Assembly: GCA_947179325.1 (NCBI GenBank)
Contig: CAMXAU010000002.1
Coordinates: 124,001-188,000 of the forward strand
Origin: an uncultured Bacteroidales bacterium
Lineage (GTDB): Bacteria > Bacteroidota > Bacteroidia > Bacteroidales > UBA932
DNA length: 64,000 bases
Reading direction: 5' to 3'
In this document: positions 16,971 to 29,138 of the stretch, piece by piece
How the letters are laid out: every line of letters begins with the position of its first letter
How positions within the stretch are numbered: position 1 is the stretch's first letter
Translations under genes and position numbers: made by a program
The notes under the pieces: generated by a model
What the model saw: the letters and a program-made list of their open reading frames with translations, nothing else
What the model was told of the DNA's origin: nothing
The model's database searches: none

Positions 16971-19454
16971 CTACTCTTTGCATCCATCCTTCCTGCAGAA
17001 ACGCCTGCGGAAATATTTCACCTTCATCAGCTGGCGGAAAAGGAAAGGCTGCATAGTATATGTAATGAGGACAGTGGACCCCATCCCTATCAATGTGCTT
17101 ATCCCTATGGAGCGGATTGCAGGATGCGTTGCAAAAAGCAATGATACCACCACAACTATCAGCACAAATGCCGAGAAGAAGATAGCGGTCTTGTGATATG
17201 TCAATAGCCTGTCATCCTTGCCGGCCGCCTTGGCCAGAAGACCGTTCATGACAAATATGCTGTAGTCAACACCTATACCGAACACGAATGTCGCGATAAT
17301 GATGTTGATAAGGTTGAACTGAAGGCCAAAGATTCCCATGACTCCCCTGACCACATACCAGCTCAGCCCCATCGGAAGGAACGCAAGCCCGGCCAGCACT
17401 ATGCTGCGAAACGAGAGCAGGAGCACTATGAACACGAATATTGTGGATATGCCGAGAATGATGTTGAAGTCATCATTCAGTATGCGTACCATGTCATTGG
17501 TATAATAGAACGGGTCGATGACAACGGTATGTGGAAGTGAAGCGACTGCATCATTGACTGCCATCCTGTCATCCTCCGGCATAAGCACGGATGTGAAGAC
17601 CAGATATTCCCCGCCAGAGGTCTCCTCTATGAAATTACAGACCAGTTCATCAGGCAGCACAGCTGCATCATAGAGGGAGGCAGGCTCATAATCAGCCTCA
17701 ACCATCGCAAAGAACGGGTCGAACATATCCGGAGAAAGCCCGTTTGCCACTGCGGCACGGCCGACCTTCCTCTTCACCTCCATGATTCTTGAAGGTGACC
17801 AGTAAGCTTTCCATCTGTCAATACGTGCCTGCTGCTCAGATTCCGTCACAAACAGATTTGACACCCGTGAATACTGCCTGACAATCCCTTCTCCCTCAAG
17901 GGAATCAAGTACTGCGACAACTCTCCTGCTGCCTTCCAGCGCCTCATCAAGAGTCTCTCCTGCCGCGGCATAATACATCGATGCAAGCCCCCGGTTGTTT
18001 TTCTCTGCATAGAGTTTACCTGACCTTACGACAGACGGCTCATTGTAGCCTATGTGCTTGAGGTCACTGTCAAATGTAACCCACGACTGCGTATAGCAGC
18101 ATACCGCGCATACAATTGCAATAAGCACAAGCAGCCACCTGCACCTGTCAAGAGGATAGGAATTTATCTTGTCCAGCAATGCAAAGGCCTTTTCATTTTT
18201 CCTGTTTCCGTCAGGACGGAAGAAATGCGGAAGGAACACAAGGGCAAAAACCGTCGTCCCCACCATGGCGAAAGATGCGAAAATGCCGAAGTCGCGGAGA
18301 AGCTCGCTCTGCGTAAACAGCAGTCCGGCAAAGGCACCGATAGTTGTCAGGCAGCCCAGGCACACAGGGGTGGCCTGGTCCCTGAGAATCTGCACAGGGT
18401 CTCCAACGTACTTGTAATGCGTGATGACATGGAGACAATAGCTCAAGGCTACACCGAGCACAAGCGCACCAAGCCCGATTGCCATCAGGGACATCCCTCC
18501 CTTTATCCAGTAGACACATGCCAATGAGAAGAACGCCCCGTAGACAACAGGGCAGAGAAGCATCGGCAGCGTACCCTTGTTCCTGAAACAGATTCCAATG
18601 ACAAGGCAGATTATCAGAAGCGATATACCCATGGTCAGGACAAGGTCTTTCTTTATATATCTCGAATTGAATACGCTCTGGACAGGCGCACCGTGGAAAA
18701 GGACCTCAGCCTCGGGATGGGCAGCAGTAAACTCCGCAATCTCATCCTCAATCATTGCCACCAGTGCCGTGCCTGCCTTCGAGTCCATCGAATTGAATTC
18801 AGGAGAGAGGAAAATCAGGGCGACAGTGCTGTCTGGACAGAAAAGGTGTCCATCCACCATAGTGTAGCCGGAACCTCCGCCCATAATTGACTCAGCCTGC
18901 GGAAGAAGGGCCTTGCGGAGAGCGGCCGGGTCCTGCGAAACCATTGCAGTAACGTTCCCTTCCTCATCGGAATAGACAAGTTCCTGGTTCATCTCCATCT
19001 GGGCTAATAGCACCTCATATGAAAGAAGGCGGTCAAATTCCCGATAGGCAGAAGTATCCACAAGTACAGGGACGTTGCCAAGGGCATAGTCGAGCGCATT
19101 CATCATGACATCCGGGCTGATGCCGTTGAGTATGCCTGAGATATATCCCTTTTCATCCCTGCCATAAAGCCCATCCACAAATTCATCGCTATATTCCGCA
19201 AGCACAGACGGCTCGATGTCGCCGTCCTTTCCGAGAATCTGTATAAATATCTTGTCCTTCACCTTCAGGTTGCTGAACGCAAGTCCTGTCTCCTCGGCGG
19301 CATCAGAGGCTGGGAGAAGCTTCGATATGTCCTCTTCGTAATTGACTTTCAGTCCGAAAAACACAAATATGGCAAGAGAGCCAAGCAGAGACATCCACAT
19401 CAGGGGACGTCTCTTCTCCAGGAATCTATATATAGCGATAAAAAATCTGTCCAT
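16971..19454 (-). CDS. MMPL-family exporter
   Basis: The 827-residue inner-membrane protein has the duplicated RND-like layout: TM1 near residue 22, a large periplasmic loop (about 45-250), a block of five to six TM segments (about 255-400), TM7 near 440, a second loop (about 460-620) and a second TM block (about 630-790). MMPL proteins export lipids, and versions in aryl-polyene and flexirubin clusters are thought to move the lipid-linked pigment to the outer membrane. It is 65 nt downstream of the thioesterase and 23 nt upstream of the FAD enzyme. Confidence 0.9.
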   Translation of the reverse strand: MDRFFIAIYRFLEKRRPLMWMSLLGSLAIFVFFGLKVNYEEDISKLLPASDAAEETGLAFSNLKVKDKIFIQILGKDGDIEPSVLAEYSDEFVDGLYGRDEKGYISGILNGISPDVMMNALDYALGNVPVLVDTSAYREFDRLLSYEVLLAQMEMNQELVYSDEEGNVTAMVSQDPAALRKALLPQAESIMGGGSGYTMVDGHLFCPDSTVALIFLSPEFNSMDSKAGTALVAMIEDEIAEFTAAHPEAEVLFHGAPVQSVFNSRYIKKDLVLTMGISLLIICLVIGICFRNKGTLPMLLCPVVYGAFFSLACVYWIKGGMSLMAIGLGALVLGVALSYCLHVITHYKYVGDPVQILRDQATPVCLGCLTTIGAFAGLLFTQSELLRDFGIFASFAMVGTTVFALVFLPHFFRPDGNRKNEKAFALLDKINSYPLDRCRWLLVLIAIVCAVCCYTQSWVTFDSDLKHIGYNEPSVVRSGKLYAEKNNRGLASMYYAAAGETLDEALEGSRRVVAVLDSLEGEGIVRQYSRVSNLFVTESEQQARIDRWKAYWSPSRIMEVKRKVGRAAVANGLSPDMFDPFFAMVEADYEPASLYDAAVLPDELVCNFIEETSGGEYLVFTSVLMPEDDRMAVNDAVASLPHTVVIDPFYYTNDMVRILNDDFNIILGISTIFVFIVLLLSFRSIVLAGLAFLPMGLSWYVVRGVMGIFGLQFNLINIIIATFVFGIGVDYSIFVMNGLLAKAAGKDDRLLTYHKTAIFFSAFVLIVVVVSLLFATHPAIRSIGISTLIGMGSTVLITYTMQPFLFRQLMKVKYFRRRFCRKDGCKE

Positions 19455-19519
19455 AAAAACATGAATTCACACTGCCTGCGCTGTCCCGTCCCGGCAGGAA
19501 AGCCTGCACAGTGCAATTA

Positions 19520-19939
19520 TTAACATTCAATGCCGTGCTCCCTCTTCCATTTCTCATAGAAAAGAGGGCATGACGGCTCAAACTCTCCATCACATGTAGT
19601 GAACAACTGCGTCGTCACGGCCGTAAGTATCAAGGTATTGTCGCTTTCCCTGCGGATTTCATAATCAAACATGAGCTTTGCTCCGCGCGCCTTATGCCAG
19701 GAAATCTTGACAAGCAGCACGTCATCTATTGAAGCCACATGGTGGTAGCGGAGCTGCATGTCAAACATGGGGGCAAGGTATCCGCTGCCGAAGATATGCA
19801 TATACTCCAGCCCGAACTCCCGTCCGAAAGCCTCCCTCGCATCCTCCATATATTTTACATAGTTGCCATGCCAGACCATCCGGATGGCATCAACTTCCGA
19901 AAACCGCACTGTGACACGTACCGTTGTACTGAGTTCCAT
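19520..19939 (-). CDS. Acyl-CoA/acyl-ACP thioesterase, 4HBT/YbgC type
   Basis: The 139-residue hot-dog protein carries the 4-hydroxybenzoyl-CoA-thioesterase pattern FSEVDAIRMVWHGNYVKYME, with the catalytic Asp at residue 17 and the following HGNY. It presumably releases or edits acyl chains on the cluster ACP. The start lies one nucleotide behind the dehydratase stop. Thioesterases of this type recur in aryl-polyene clusters. Confidence 0.88.
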   Translation of the reverse strand: MELSTTVRVTVRFSEVDAIRMVWHGNYVKYMEDAREAFGREFGLEYMHIFGSGYLAPMFDMQLRYHHVASIDDVLLVKISWHKARGAKLMFDYEIRRESDNTLILTAVTTQLFTTCDGEFEPSCPLFYEKWKREHGIEC

Positions 19940-19940
19940 A

Positions 19941-20372
19941 TTAATCTTCCTTGATAAAAATCTTCATCCTGCATGTGGCGAGGAGCTCATCGCCAGACAC
20001 TGTACTTGCAGAAAGCAATGTGATGCCGGCTGCCTCACCGAGAATCTGCAGATTTGTGCGCAGGTCTTCGCCTGCAAGAGGCAGGCGCGATATACGGAAC
20101 TGCTTGATCTCTCCTATGAATCCCAGCTTCGGGGGAAGTCCCTGCCGGAATGTTCCATACCCTGCAAATGCAGCCGCCGACTGGGCTACATGCTCTATGA
20201 GTCCAGGCTCCCTGAGGCGTCCGTCCTCAACAAACACATTGTCCTCCAGAATATGAAGCCCTGTCTCTGCCTCGGTTTCCGTGGCAGAATACAGGGTGTC
20301 AACCATTACAATCGGGGGCCTCTGAGGAATGAGTCCATGTATCTGCTCCCCGACGAACAGAGGTGTCTCCAT
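19941..20372 (-). CDS. FabZ-like 3-hydroxyacyl-ACP dehydratase, Gln at the usual catalytic His
   Basis: The 143-residue hot-dog protein aligns with the FabZ/ApeP group: LIPQRPPIVMVD near residues 14-25 and REPGLIEHVAQSAAA with Glu60 in the second active-site motif. FabZ normally has PHR with a catalytic His; here Gln17 stands in that place. Either this subfamily works differently or it has a structural or partner role. Its ATG overlaps the ACP stop by one base (TAATG). No second dehydratase is visible in the operon. Confidence 0.82.
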   Translation of the reverse strand: METPLFVGEQIHGLIPQRPPIVMVDTLYSATETEAETGLHILEDNVFVEDGRLREPGLIEHVAQSAAAFAGYGTFRQGLPPKLGFIGEIKQFRISRLPLAGEDLRTNLQILGEAAGITLLSASTVSGDELLATCRMKIFIKED

Positions 20373-20620
20373 TAGTTCTGATGTTCAGTCAGATAATCAT
20401 ACAGAGCACCGAAAGTCTTGATCTGCGCCACATCAGATCCCTTGATCTTTACGCCTGACTCAGACTCAACAAGTGCAACCATGTCAACAAGGCTGAGGCT
20501 GTCTAGTTCAAGGGTAGCCTTGATGTCACCCTCCGGGGTGATATCCTCTACATCAATTTCAAACTCCTCAGCGAGCGCTGCATTGATCTTTTCAATAAGT
20601 TCCTGTTTTTCCATAATCAT
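20372..20620 (-). CDS. Acyl carrier protein
   Basis: The 82-residue acidic four-helix protein has the phosphopantetheine attachment site Ser41 in LELDSLSLVD. It is a dedicated ACP for the cluster, separate from the housekeeping AcpP, whose motif is usually GADSLDTVE. The start is ATG at 20620, with a second in-frame ATG at 20614. It lies 17 nt downstream of the ketosynthase. Confidence 0.92.
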   Translation of the reverse strand: MIMEKQELIEKINAALAEEFEIDVEDITPEGDIKATLELDSLSLVDMVALVESESGVKIKGSDVAQIKTFGALYDYLTEHQN

Positions 20621-20637
20621 GTATTTTTGAAAATTAT

Positions 20638-21858
20638 TTACATATTCCTGATAATCAGCGTAGAATTGGTTCCTCCGAAACCGAATGAATTGCTGAGGAA
20701 TGTATCGAAACGCTTCTCGATGGTCTGCGCCGGGATAAGAAGATGCCCTGATGCCTCATCCGGATTCTCGAAATTGATATTTCCTGCGATGAAGCCATTC
20801 TTCATCATCAGCATCGAATATATAACCTCACTGGCACCTGCCATCCACATCTCATGTCCAGTCTGGCTCTTCGTGCTTGTGACCTCGACACTCTTCTCTC
20901 CAAACACATTGAAGATGGCCTTTGCCTCGTTGGTGTCACCGACATGGGTTGAAGTTGCATGTGCGTTGACATACCCGATCTCCCTGATGTCTATCCCGGC
21001 CCTCTTTATAGCCATCTGCAATGACTTTGTAGGACCGTCCACGTTAGGTGAAGATATATGGTCTCCATTTGACGAGAATCCATATCCGAGGACCTCCGCA
21101 AGTATCGGTGCTCCGCGGCGCACTGCGGACTCGTAGCTTTCGAGGATGACCGTAGCCGCACCGCCTCCGGGAACAAGCCCGTCACGGTCGCGGTCAAAAG
21201 GACGGCTGGCCTTCTCCGGCTCAGACTCCCTCACCGAGAACGCGGATATTCCGTCGAATGACCCGATAGAGAAAGGATTGACCTCCTGTGCACCTCCGCA
21301 GACTACCATTTCCTGAAGCCCGTTCTGGATAAGGAGCGCGCCAAGACCGATTGCGTGCGAGCCGCTGGCACATGCGCCGGAGACTGTCAGGTTGATTCCC
21401 TTAAGCTTGAAGATGCAGCCGAGATTCATGGTTACAGTCGAGTTCATTGACTGGAAAATAGCCCCAGAGCCGCAAAGTGTCGTATCTTTCTTTTCACGCA
21501 TTGTATCAACAGCCTTGACCACCGGGTCCGCAGAGCTGTCGTTTCCATAAAGCAGACCTACATCATGGGTATTCAGGTAGTCCTGGTCAATGCCTGCCTG
21601 CTTCAGGGCATCTGCAGTCGCGCAGTAGGCATATTTTGCCTGCTCCGGCATATATACCCTCTGTGAACGGCTCAGCTGCTTCTTGAGGTCAGGAATTTCA
21701 AGCTTTGCTGTCAATGCGGAACGGAATCCCATCTCTTTTCTGGCAGGGTCGAAAATAATCCCTGATTTTCCCGTATAGAGCGAATCCCTGACCTCGTCCA
21801 GTGTCTTTCCGAGGCAGGAATATATCCCCATACCTGTAATTACTACTCTGTTTAGCAT
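20638..21858 (-). CDS. Beta-ketoacyl-ACP synthase
   Basis: The 406-residue thiolase-fold condensing enzyme has a complete FabB/FabF triad: Cys163 (SGACASGSHA), His300 (NAHATSTHVGD) and His335 with Lys330 (TKSQTGHE). It would extend acyl chains on the adjacent ACP. Only one condensing enzyme is present; classical aryl-polyene clusters carry two or three, including a chain-length-factor-like partner. It sits 19 nt behind the acyltransferase. Confidence 0.9.
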   Translation of the reverse strand: MLNRVVITGMGIYSCLGKTLDEVRDSLYTGKSGIIFDPARKEMGFRSALTAKLEIPDLKKQLSRSQRVYMPEQAKYAYCATADALKQAGIDQDYLNTHDVGLLYGNDSSADPVVKAVDTMREKKDTTLCGSGAIFQSMNSTVTMNLGCIFKLKGINLTVSGACASGSHAIGLGALLIQNGLQEMVVCGGAQEVNPFSIGSFDGISAFSVRESEPEKASRPFDRDRDGLVPGGGAATVILESYESAVRRGAPILAEVLGYGFSSNGDHISSPNVDGPTKSLQMAIKRAGIDIREIGYVNAHATSTHVGDTNEAKAIFNVFGEKSVEVTSTKSQTGHEMWMAGASEVIYSMLMMKNGFIAGNINFENPDEASGHLLIPAQTIEKRFDTFLSNSFGFGGTNSTLIIRNM

Positions 21859-21877
21859 CTTAGTATGTGTTTTTGTT

Positions 21878-23218
21878 TTATTCTCCTGTTATCTTGTCAA
21901 GCCTTCTGTATATATCTCTTCTCAACCTCCTGAGGTTTATGATATTACCGAACTGCTTAGTTTTCAGGCTGGCCATATCCTGCTTCAGGCGTTTCACAAA
22001 CGAGGCATAGTTCTGCGCAAATATGAATATGGCAGGGAAAAGAAGGACCCATGCCGCAGCAACCCACCAGCTGATGAATATCCCGGCAAGCACAAAGGTG
22101 AGTATTGCAAACAGCGGTATCCAGAACAGGACGCTCAGACATATAAGGAAAGTGCTTTCCATCATCTTGTCCTTCATTCTCACATCAGCAAAATAATATG
22201 CGACTGCATACATTATCGCGGAAGGCCATAATGTGAATACCCATACAGGGAAGAGGAGAATGGCAGCCATGAGCTTAAGCGAAGTAATGAATTTACCGGG
22301 AATCTGTTCCAGATTCCTGTCGGAAATCCGGAGAGTTTCAATGCTATTCCTCAGCAGATACACGTCATGATAGAGCTTCTTGGCCTTTTCCGGATCCTCC
22401 TCCTTGGCCTTAGCAAGCTTAGCCACAAGCCGCTTGTCCGACTCCAGGCGCTCAGGAAGAGAGGCACCGGGCGCAAGCTTTGCACCGTATGTCTCACGGA
22501 TGAAATCGATCTCCTCATAGTTGTCAAGGTCAGTGATATTGAGCATCAGGCTCTCTATCTGCGCCCTGACGAGCTTGTTTACCTCCCTCTGCGCTGTACG
22601 CGGCTTTGTCTTGTACAGTTCATAGTACGGGGCGATTGAGACTGGCGTACCGTACCTGATCATCATATCATTCCTGATACCGAAATAATTGCTGTAATGG
22701 TTGCAGCTCGGAAGGATGAATATCTCCTTTTCGAAATTGCCCATCTCGGCAGCCTCGAAAGCAAGCTTCGTATAGCCGTAAGAGAAAGTGCCGAGCCAGC
22801 GCTTATCCTGATGTCCTGCTTCCGGATACATGGCGACAGTCTCACCGTCCAGGATAGCCTTCTCCGACATGCGGAATGTGTCCACATTCTTCCCGAGGGA
22901 CTCCTCCCCCTCATGGTCAATCCTGAATGCAGGCAGAAGCCCTATGGCACGCAGGAATCTGTTTGCAAGCGGATGGAGCGCAAAGACATCGGCCCTCGTA
23001 AGGACATTTGGCTTCCTGTCCCTGAATGACATCACTATCCCCAGGGGGTCGCTGACACCATTCTGGTGATTCGAGACAATCAGCAGAGGGGTTCCCGGAG
23101 GCGGTACATTTTCCGTATCTACATTATATATCTTACGGTAACATACATAATCGTGGTAAAACCTGATATAAGATTTGAACAGCCTATATGCAAGAGCAGG
23201 CTTCCTGGTCTTTTCCAT
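21878..23218 (-). CDS. PlsC-type acyltransferase with C-terminal membrane segments
   Basis: The 446-residue protein has a PlsC domain in its first half: SNHQNGVSD gives a His51/Asp57 pair with five residues between them, one more than in the textbook motif but common in Bacteroidota glycerol acyltransferase relatives, and a MYPEAGH block. Four hydrophobic segments lie between about residues 330 and 415. First gene of the minus-strand cluster. It probably attaches the finished acyl or polyene chain to a lipid or glycerol acceptor at the inner membrane. Confidence 0.82.
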   Translation of the reverse strand: MEKTRKPALAYRLFKSYIRFYHDYVCYRKIYNVDTENVPPPGTPLLIVSNHQNGVSDPLGIVMSFRDRKPNVLTRADVFALHPLANRFLRAIGLLPAFRIDHEGEESLGKNVDTFRMSEKAILDGETVAMYPEAGHQDKRWLGTFSYGYTKLAFEAAEMGNFEKEIFILPSCNHYSNYFGIRNDMMIRYGTPVSIAPYYELYKTKPRTAQREVNKLVRAQIESLMLNITDLDNYEEIDFIRETYGAKLAPGASLPERLESDKRLVAKLAKAKEEDPEKAKKLYHDVYLLRNSIETLRISDRNLEQIPGKFITSLKLMAAILLFPVWVFTLWPSAIMYAVAYYFADVRMKDKMMESTFLICLSVLFWIPLFAILTFVLAGIFISWWVAAAWVLLFPAIFIFAQNYASFVKRLKQDMASLKTKQFGNIINLRRLRRDIYRRLDKITGE

Positions 23219-23278
23219 TCTATATTACAGTTTCTAAATCTTTCCGTCAAACACCCGCGCAATCTGCGCGAAAACATA

Positions 23279-23286
23279 CAAAGTTA
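23279..23286 (-). promoter_or_regulatory. TAnnTTTG -7 element ahead of the polyene-like operon
   Basis: TAACTTTG on the minus strand, about 61 nt upstream of the acyltransferase ATG. No good -33 TTG at the usual spacing. The predicted leader contains a 6-bp hairpin (CGCGCA-GAT-TGCGCG, about 23256-23270). Confidence 0.5.
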
Positions 23287-23412
23287 AATAAAACTTTACT
23301 TAAATAGAAGCATTTCAGCAAAAGAGAAATACAATTAAACCACAAAATAAGCATTTTTGACAAAATACATCCATACAACTGAGGCCTCACACGGCGGCAC
23401 ATATGGAAAACA

Positions 23413-23456
23413 CTGTGCGGCAGCCCTGCACCAGAATATGCAGAACTGCCGCACAG
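23413..23456 (-). terminator. Hairpin terminator after the GH2 gene
   Basis: An 11-bp perfect inverted repeat (23413-23423 and 23446-23456) encloses a second 5-bp stem, followed on the minus strand by GTTTTCC. It lies just after the GH2 stop. The T run is weak, so it may be a processing or stability hairpin. Confidence 0.6.
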
Positions 23457-23474
23457 GCATTATCTCTATCCACT

Positions 23475-26549
<3,075 letters not shown>

Positions 26550-26628
26550 TTATTTCTAAAATATGTTAGAAGTTAATAGTGTCACCATTATCCATACCGC
26601 GCATGCGGCACACGGTTGCCAAAACGGA

Positions 26629-26636
26629 CAAATTTA
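26629..26636 (-). promoter_or_regulatory. TAnnTTTG -7 element of the GH2 gene
   Basis: TAAATTTG on the minus strand, about 80 nt upstream of the GH2 ATG. The -33 TTG is not apparent at normal spacing. A short palindrome CCGCGCATGCGG lies in the leader near 26598-26609. Confidence 0.5.
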
Positions 26637-26841
26637 AGAAAATGTTTCCGTATTTACAGAAGCGGTGCGCATTAATCTGCACATTTTCTCCTTCCGGCAA
26701 GCCTGCTATGTGTCTTCTTATATGATAACGACCGGATTGCATTTTGCCTTACCTCAATTTCCTCCAGAATCCGCAAATGGACAAGTCCGGGATTTCACAC
26801 GCCCGGAAACCGGCGATGCCCATATTCTGAAAAATATGTGA

Positions 26842-26849
26842 TATATTTG
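26842..26849 (+). promoter_or_regulatory. TAnnTTTG -7 element abutting murI
   Basis: TATATTTG ends only 6 nt before the murI ATG at 26856, so transcription would begin at or next to the start codon. No clear -33 TTG is visible. Confidence 0.5.
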
Positions 26850-26855
26850 CAGGCT

Positions 26856-27683
26856 ATGGTCGGTATTTTTGATTCAGGCGTAGGCGGACTGTCCGTTTTC
26901 AGGGAAATCTTCAGAAGGCTTCCCGGTGAAGGCTATATCTATTACTCTGACAACGCACATTGCCCATACGGGGAAAAATCGCAGGATTATGTCACGGCAA
27001 GGGCGAGGTGGATTACAGAGCATCTCATACAGGAAGGGGCTGAAATCATTGTAGTTGCATGCAACACTGCGACGGCCGCGGCCATTGCCACGCTCAGGAG
27101 AGAGTATTCCGACAGTTCATCCCCTGAAGTAAGGGAAAGGGTTTCCAGGCTGTCCTCAGGCAGACAGGACCATATAATGTTCATCGGCATGGAGCCTGCC
27201 GTAAAGCCTGCTGCGCTGAACACAAGGAGCGGGACAATAGGTGTACTTGCCACAGCGGGCACCCTCAATGGAAACAAATATATAACCAGCCGCGACCTCT
27301 ATTCCAATGACGTCAAGATAGTCGAGCACGTCGGGCAGGGCTTTGTTGAACTGGTAGAGAACGGCAATACATCAGGAGCAGAGGCAGAAGATGTTGTCAC
27401 AGAGTCCGTGAAGCCATTGCTTGACTCAGGTGCAGACACAATAGTCCTCGGATGCACGCATTACCCTTTCCTGAAGGACACTATAGAAAAAGTCGCACGC
27501 AAGCTGGCCCCGGAGCGCCATGTCACGATAATCGACCCGGCACCTGCTGTCGCGAGGCATCTGGTGGAAGTAATGAAGCAGGAAGGGCTTCTTACGGAAG
27601 ACAGAAGCACACGCCCGGACATACGGCTTGAATCATCAGGCTGTCCGGAAGGGCTTCAGCGGATGTTCTCCAGCATCATATAG
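26856..27683 (+). CDS. murI: Glutamate racemase
   Basis: MurI makes D-glutamate for peptidoglycan. From the ATG at 26856 the product has 275 residues with the opening GIFDSGVGGLSV motif and both catalytic cysteines: Cys69 in VVACNTATAAA and Cys200 in VLGCTHYPFL. A GTG 18 nt upstream is in frame but sits before a TATATTTG promoter box, so I reject it. The gene is divergent from the GH2 enzyme and converges with namZ, 12 nt apart. Cytoplasmic, cofactor-independent. Confidence 0.95.
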   Translation: MVGIFDSGVGGLSVFREIFRRLPGEGYIYYSDNAHCPYGEKSQDYVTARARWITEHLIQEGAEIIVVACNTATAAAIATLRREYSDSSSPEVRERVSRLSSGRQDHIMFIGMEPAVKPAALNTRSGTIGVLATAGTLNGNKYITSRDLYSNDVKIVEHVGQGFVELVENGNTSGAEAEDVVTESVKPLLDSGADTIVLGCTHYPFLKDTIEKVARKLAPERHVTIIDPAPAVARHLVEVMKQEGLLTEDRSTRPDIRLESSGCPEGLQRMFSSII

Positions 27684-27695
27684 CTGGCCAGTTCC

Positions 27696-29108
27696 CTACT
27701 GGTAAAGGTAATATTTCCTGGAAAGCGCGCGGAAATCCTCGACATCCTTGTTCCAGTATTCAATTATGTCCGACACATCGTAGGACACGGAAAACCTTGT
27801 CCTTATGAACGATGTACCGCAGACCTTGTCGAAAAGCCCGACACGTGAAGCCGCCTCAAATGCCTTCCTGGCAGGATACAGCCTGGCAACAGCCTGCATC
27901 ACATAGAACTGCGTCATGGTCACATGGGCTGCTTCATAGTCTGTAAAGAAATACTGGACACCTTTGACAAGCCGGCCGGCACTGCTTCCGGAAAAAGGCT
28001 TGAAGTATATCGTCCGGAACCCGACACCTGGCAGTCCATAGCTGTCAAGCTCATTTTTCAGGTTCTCTGCGTCAATCCATTCCGCCCCGAACACTCCAAA
28101 GGGCAAAGTATAGCCGATACCGATGTTGAGGAAATTGTACAGTTCTCCGCAGATTCCCGCGGCTGAATAGTTTATCGCGGCATCCGACGTAGGTATGTTC
28201 GGAGAGGGCAGCACCCATGGAAGCCTTGTGTCACGGTAGAGCATGTCACGTCTCCAGCCTTCCATCGGGATTACCGACAATGAGCAATGCGAAGCTTCCT
28301 GCGTACCGAGCTGTCCGCAGTTCAGCCCCTCCTCATTGACAAGGGTGGCAAGCTCCCCGACAGTCAGACCATATATATATGGTATCTTGTACTGTCCTAC
28401 AAAAGATATGAGGCCGTCTTCCGCATAGCACCCTTCTATCTTTCTGCCGCCAAGAGGGTTCGGCCGGTCCAGGACCATCACCTCTATGCCGAGCTCCGCA
28501 CATGACTCCATGACAAGCCCCAGTGTGCTGATGAATGTATATGACCTTGCGCCGACATCCTGTATATCATAGACCATTATGTCTATGCCTTCAAGCATCT
28601 TATGCGTAGGCTTGCGCGTGGAGCCATATAATGAATATACCGGCAGGCCCGTCGTTGCATCGGTCATGTCTGTGACTTTACCGCCGGCATAGACATCACC
28701 CCGCACTCCGTGCTCAGGGCCGAACAGCGCCACAAGATTCACTTCCGGGGCGTTGAACAGGATGTCTATCGTGGAGTGCAGCTCCCGGTCAACACCGCTC
28801 GGGTTAGTCACAAGCCCGACACGTTTTCCGGCCAGCGGGGCAAACCCCATGTCACGGAGGACCTCGATGCCAGGCTTAACCTCTCCGCATTCCGGCATAT
28901 GTCTGTCCGCACAACCGTCCACGGCCTGGAAAGAGGCCGTGTCTGCCTGGTCAGAGATGCCATACTGTATATAGACCGTATCATGCACAGTAACGGTATC
29001 CGCTACTGGGGCAGCATCTTTCACGCGTTTTCTCTTCCTGTCAGAACCGGCGCACAGGACTGATACCGCCAGTATGCCGATGGTCATTATAAGCAATTTC
29101 CTTTTCAT
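27696..29108 (-). CDS. namZ: Exo-beta-N-acetylmuramidase NamZ (DUF1343, GH171)
   Basis: DUF1343 proteins are exo-muramidases that remove non-reducing MurNAc from peptidoglycan glycan fragments (established for B. subtilis and Tannerella homologues). The 470-residue protein has an N-terminal export signal, then a low-complexity linker and the DUF1343 domain from about residue 80: GLVTNPSGVDRELHSTIDIL, ALFGPEHGVRG, MVYDIQDVGARSYTF, VLDRPNPLGG and LPWVLPSPNIPT are characteristic. It lies 30 nt downstream of an AmpG-like permease, which supports turnover or scavenging of muropeptides. Confidence 0.92.
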   Translation of the reverse strand: MKRKLLIMTIGILAVSVLCAGSDRKRKRVKDAAPVADTVTVHDTVYIQYGISDQADTASFQAVDGCADRHMPECGEVKPGIEVLRDMGFAPLAGKRVGLVTNPSGVDRELHSTIDILFNAPEVNLVALFGPEHGVRGDVYAGGKVTDMTDATTGLPVYSLYGSTRKPTHKMLEGIDIMVYDIQDVGARSYTFISTLGLVMESCAELGIEVMVLDRPNPLGGRKIEGCYAEDGLISFVGQYKIPYIYGLTVGELATLVNEEGLNCGQLGTQEASHCSLSVIPMEGWRRDMLYRDTRLPWVLPSPNIPTSDAAINYSAAGICGELYNFLNIGIGYTLPFGVFGAEWIDAENLKNELDSYGLPGVGFRTIYFKPFSGSSAGRLVKGVQYFFTDYEAAHVTMTQFYVMQAVARLYPARKAFEAASRVGLFDKVCGTSFIRTRFSVSYDVSDIIEYWNKDVEDFRALSRKYYLYQ

Positions 29109-29138
29109 ACAATCATAGATGTCTTTACTGTGCGAAAA

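Noticed and set aside
26838..26855. Upstream GTG start for murI
   Set aside because: It lies before and across a TATATTTG promoter box; the ATG at 26856 begins directly with the conserved GIFDSG motif.
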